Source: Alphaproteobacteria bacterium (GTDB lineage Bacteria > Pseudomonadota > Alphaproteobacteria > UBA6615). Taken from it: 7,075 nucleotides of DNA. A program made the position numbers and the translations under genes. Of the stretch, positions 6,933-7,075 are shown one piece after another (position 1 is the stretch's first letter; each line of letters begins with the position of its first letter). The DNA lies in assembly GCA_029243445.1 (NCBI GenBank), contig JAQWSA010000048.1:1-7075 (forward strand). Direction: 5' to 3'. The notes beneath the pieces are model-generated. The model was not told the origin of the DNA, searched no databases, and saw nothing but the letters and a program-made list of their open reading frames with translations.

Positions 6933-6970
6933 GGCAATGGCATAAAATATAATTATAAAAATATAAATTA

Positions 6971-6979
6971 ATTATACCA
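6971..6979 (-). promoter_or_regulatory. Extended -10 promoter candidate for the hydrolase gene
   Basis: On the minus strand TGGTATAAT reads from 6979 to 6971, an exact TGnTATAAT extended -10 element that can work without a strong -35. Initiation would give a leader of roughly 70 bases before the ATG at 6895. A second TATAAT reads from 6957 to 6952. In such AT-rich DNA, TATAAT-like strings are common, so only the TG extension adds weight. Confidence 0.45.
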
Positions 6980-7034
6980 TTACTGCTAAAAACATTATTA
7001 ATTTTAAAAAACCTAAAACTAATAGTATAAAAGT

Positions 7035-7051
7035 ATTTTGTGGAGATGTGT
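7035..7051 (+). promoter_or_regulatory. Ribosome binding site leader for the right-edge gene
   Basis: ATTTTGTGGAGAT at 7035-7047 repeats the leader found at 4618-4630. Its GGAG at 7042-7045 is six bases before the ATG at 7052. TATAAA at 7026-7031 is a weak -10 candidate with no evident -35. Confidence 0.5.
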
Positions 7052-7075
7052 ATGAATAAAATTAATAAAAAATCA
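7052..7075 (+). CDS. Start of an unidentified gene, cut by the right edge
   Basis: Eight codons are visible, MNKINKKS, opening at an ATG with a well-spaced GGAG ribosome site. The lysine-rich start would suit the positive n-region of a signal peptide or the leading end of a membrane protein, but eight residues cannot identify a product. It is divergent from the hydrolase gene across an AT-rich gap (6896-7051). Confidence 0.6.

Overview
This is an AT-rich bacterial window with closely packed genes. A DctP-type TRAP solute-binding protein, two Gfo/Idh/MocA dehydrogenases, a GMC flavoprotein and a carbamate kinase suggest a heterotrophic Gram-negative proteobacterium, perhaps marine. That placement is inference: there is no rRNA or other phylogenetic marker here. 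I see no tRNA, rRNA, CRISPR array, insertion sequence, phage gene or integration site.

Layout from left to right. (1) The 3' part of a carbamate kinase gene (+) enters from the left edge. (2) A 129-base convergent gap carries a 10-base direct repeat. (3) An orphan DctP-family protein (-) lacks a visible export signal. (4) A 98-base divergent region leads into a compact three-gene unit on the + strand: Gfo/Idh oxidoreductase, GMC flavin oxidoreductase, second Gfo/Idh oxidoreductase, with gaps of 38 and 25 bases. (5) A FrsA/dihydroxypseudooxynicotine-hydrolase-like alpha/beta hydrolase (-) converges on that unit. (6) A very AT-rich divergent region of about 155 bases leads to the first eight codons of another + strand gene cut by the right edge.

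How the genes may work together (inference). The two NAD-dependent Gfo/Idh enzymes and the FAD-dependent GMC enzyme are all alcohol or polyol oxidising families. They look co-transcribed, beside a DctP-fold ligand binder and a hydrolase whose relatives cleave C-C or ester bonds. This reads as a small catabolic cassette for a polyhydroxylated compound such as a sugar acid, cyclitol or glycoside. The substrate cannot be told from sequence.

Two gene starts needed correcting and one is non-standard. The GMC gene most likely starts at a CTG at 2993, which restores its FAD-binding motif. The second Gfo/Idh gene starts at GTG 4635. The DctP gene starts at 1776 rather than 1818. I found no strong sign of a wholly new system; the best leads are the signal-less DctP protein, the His-to-Tyr change in the first Gfo/Idh enzyme and the CTG start.
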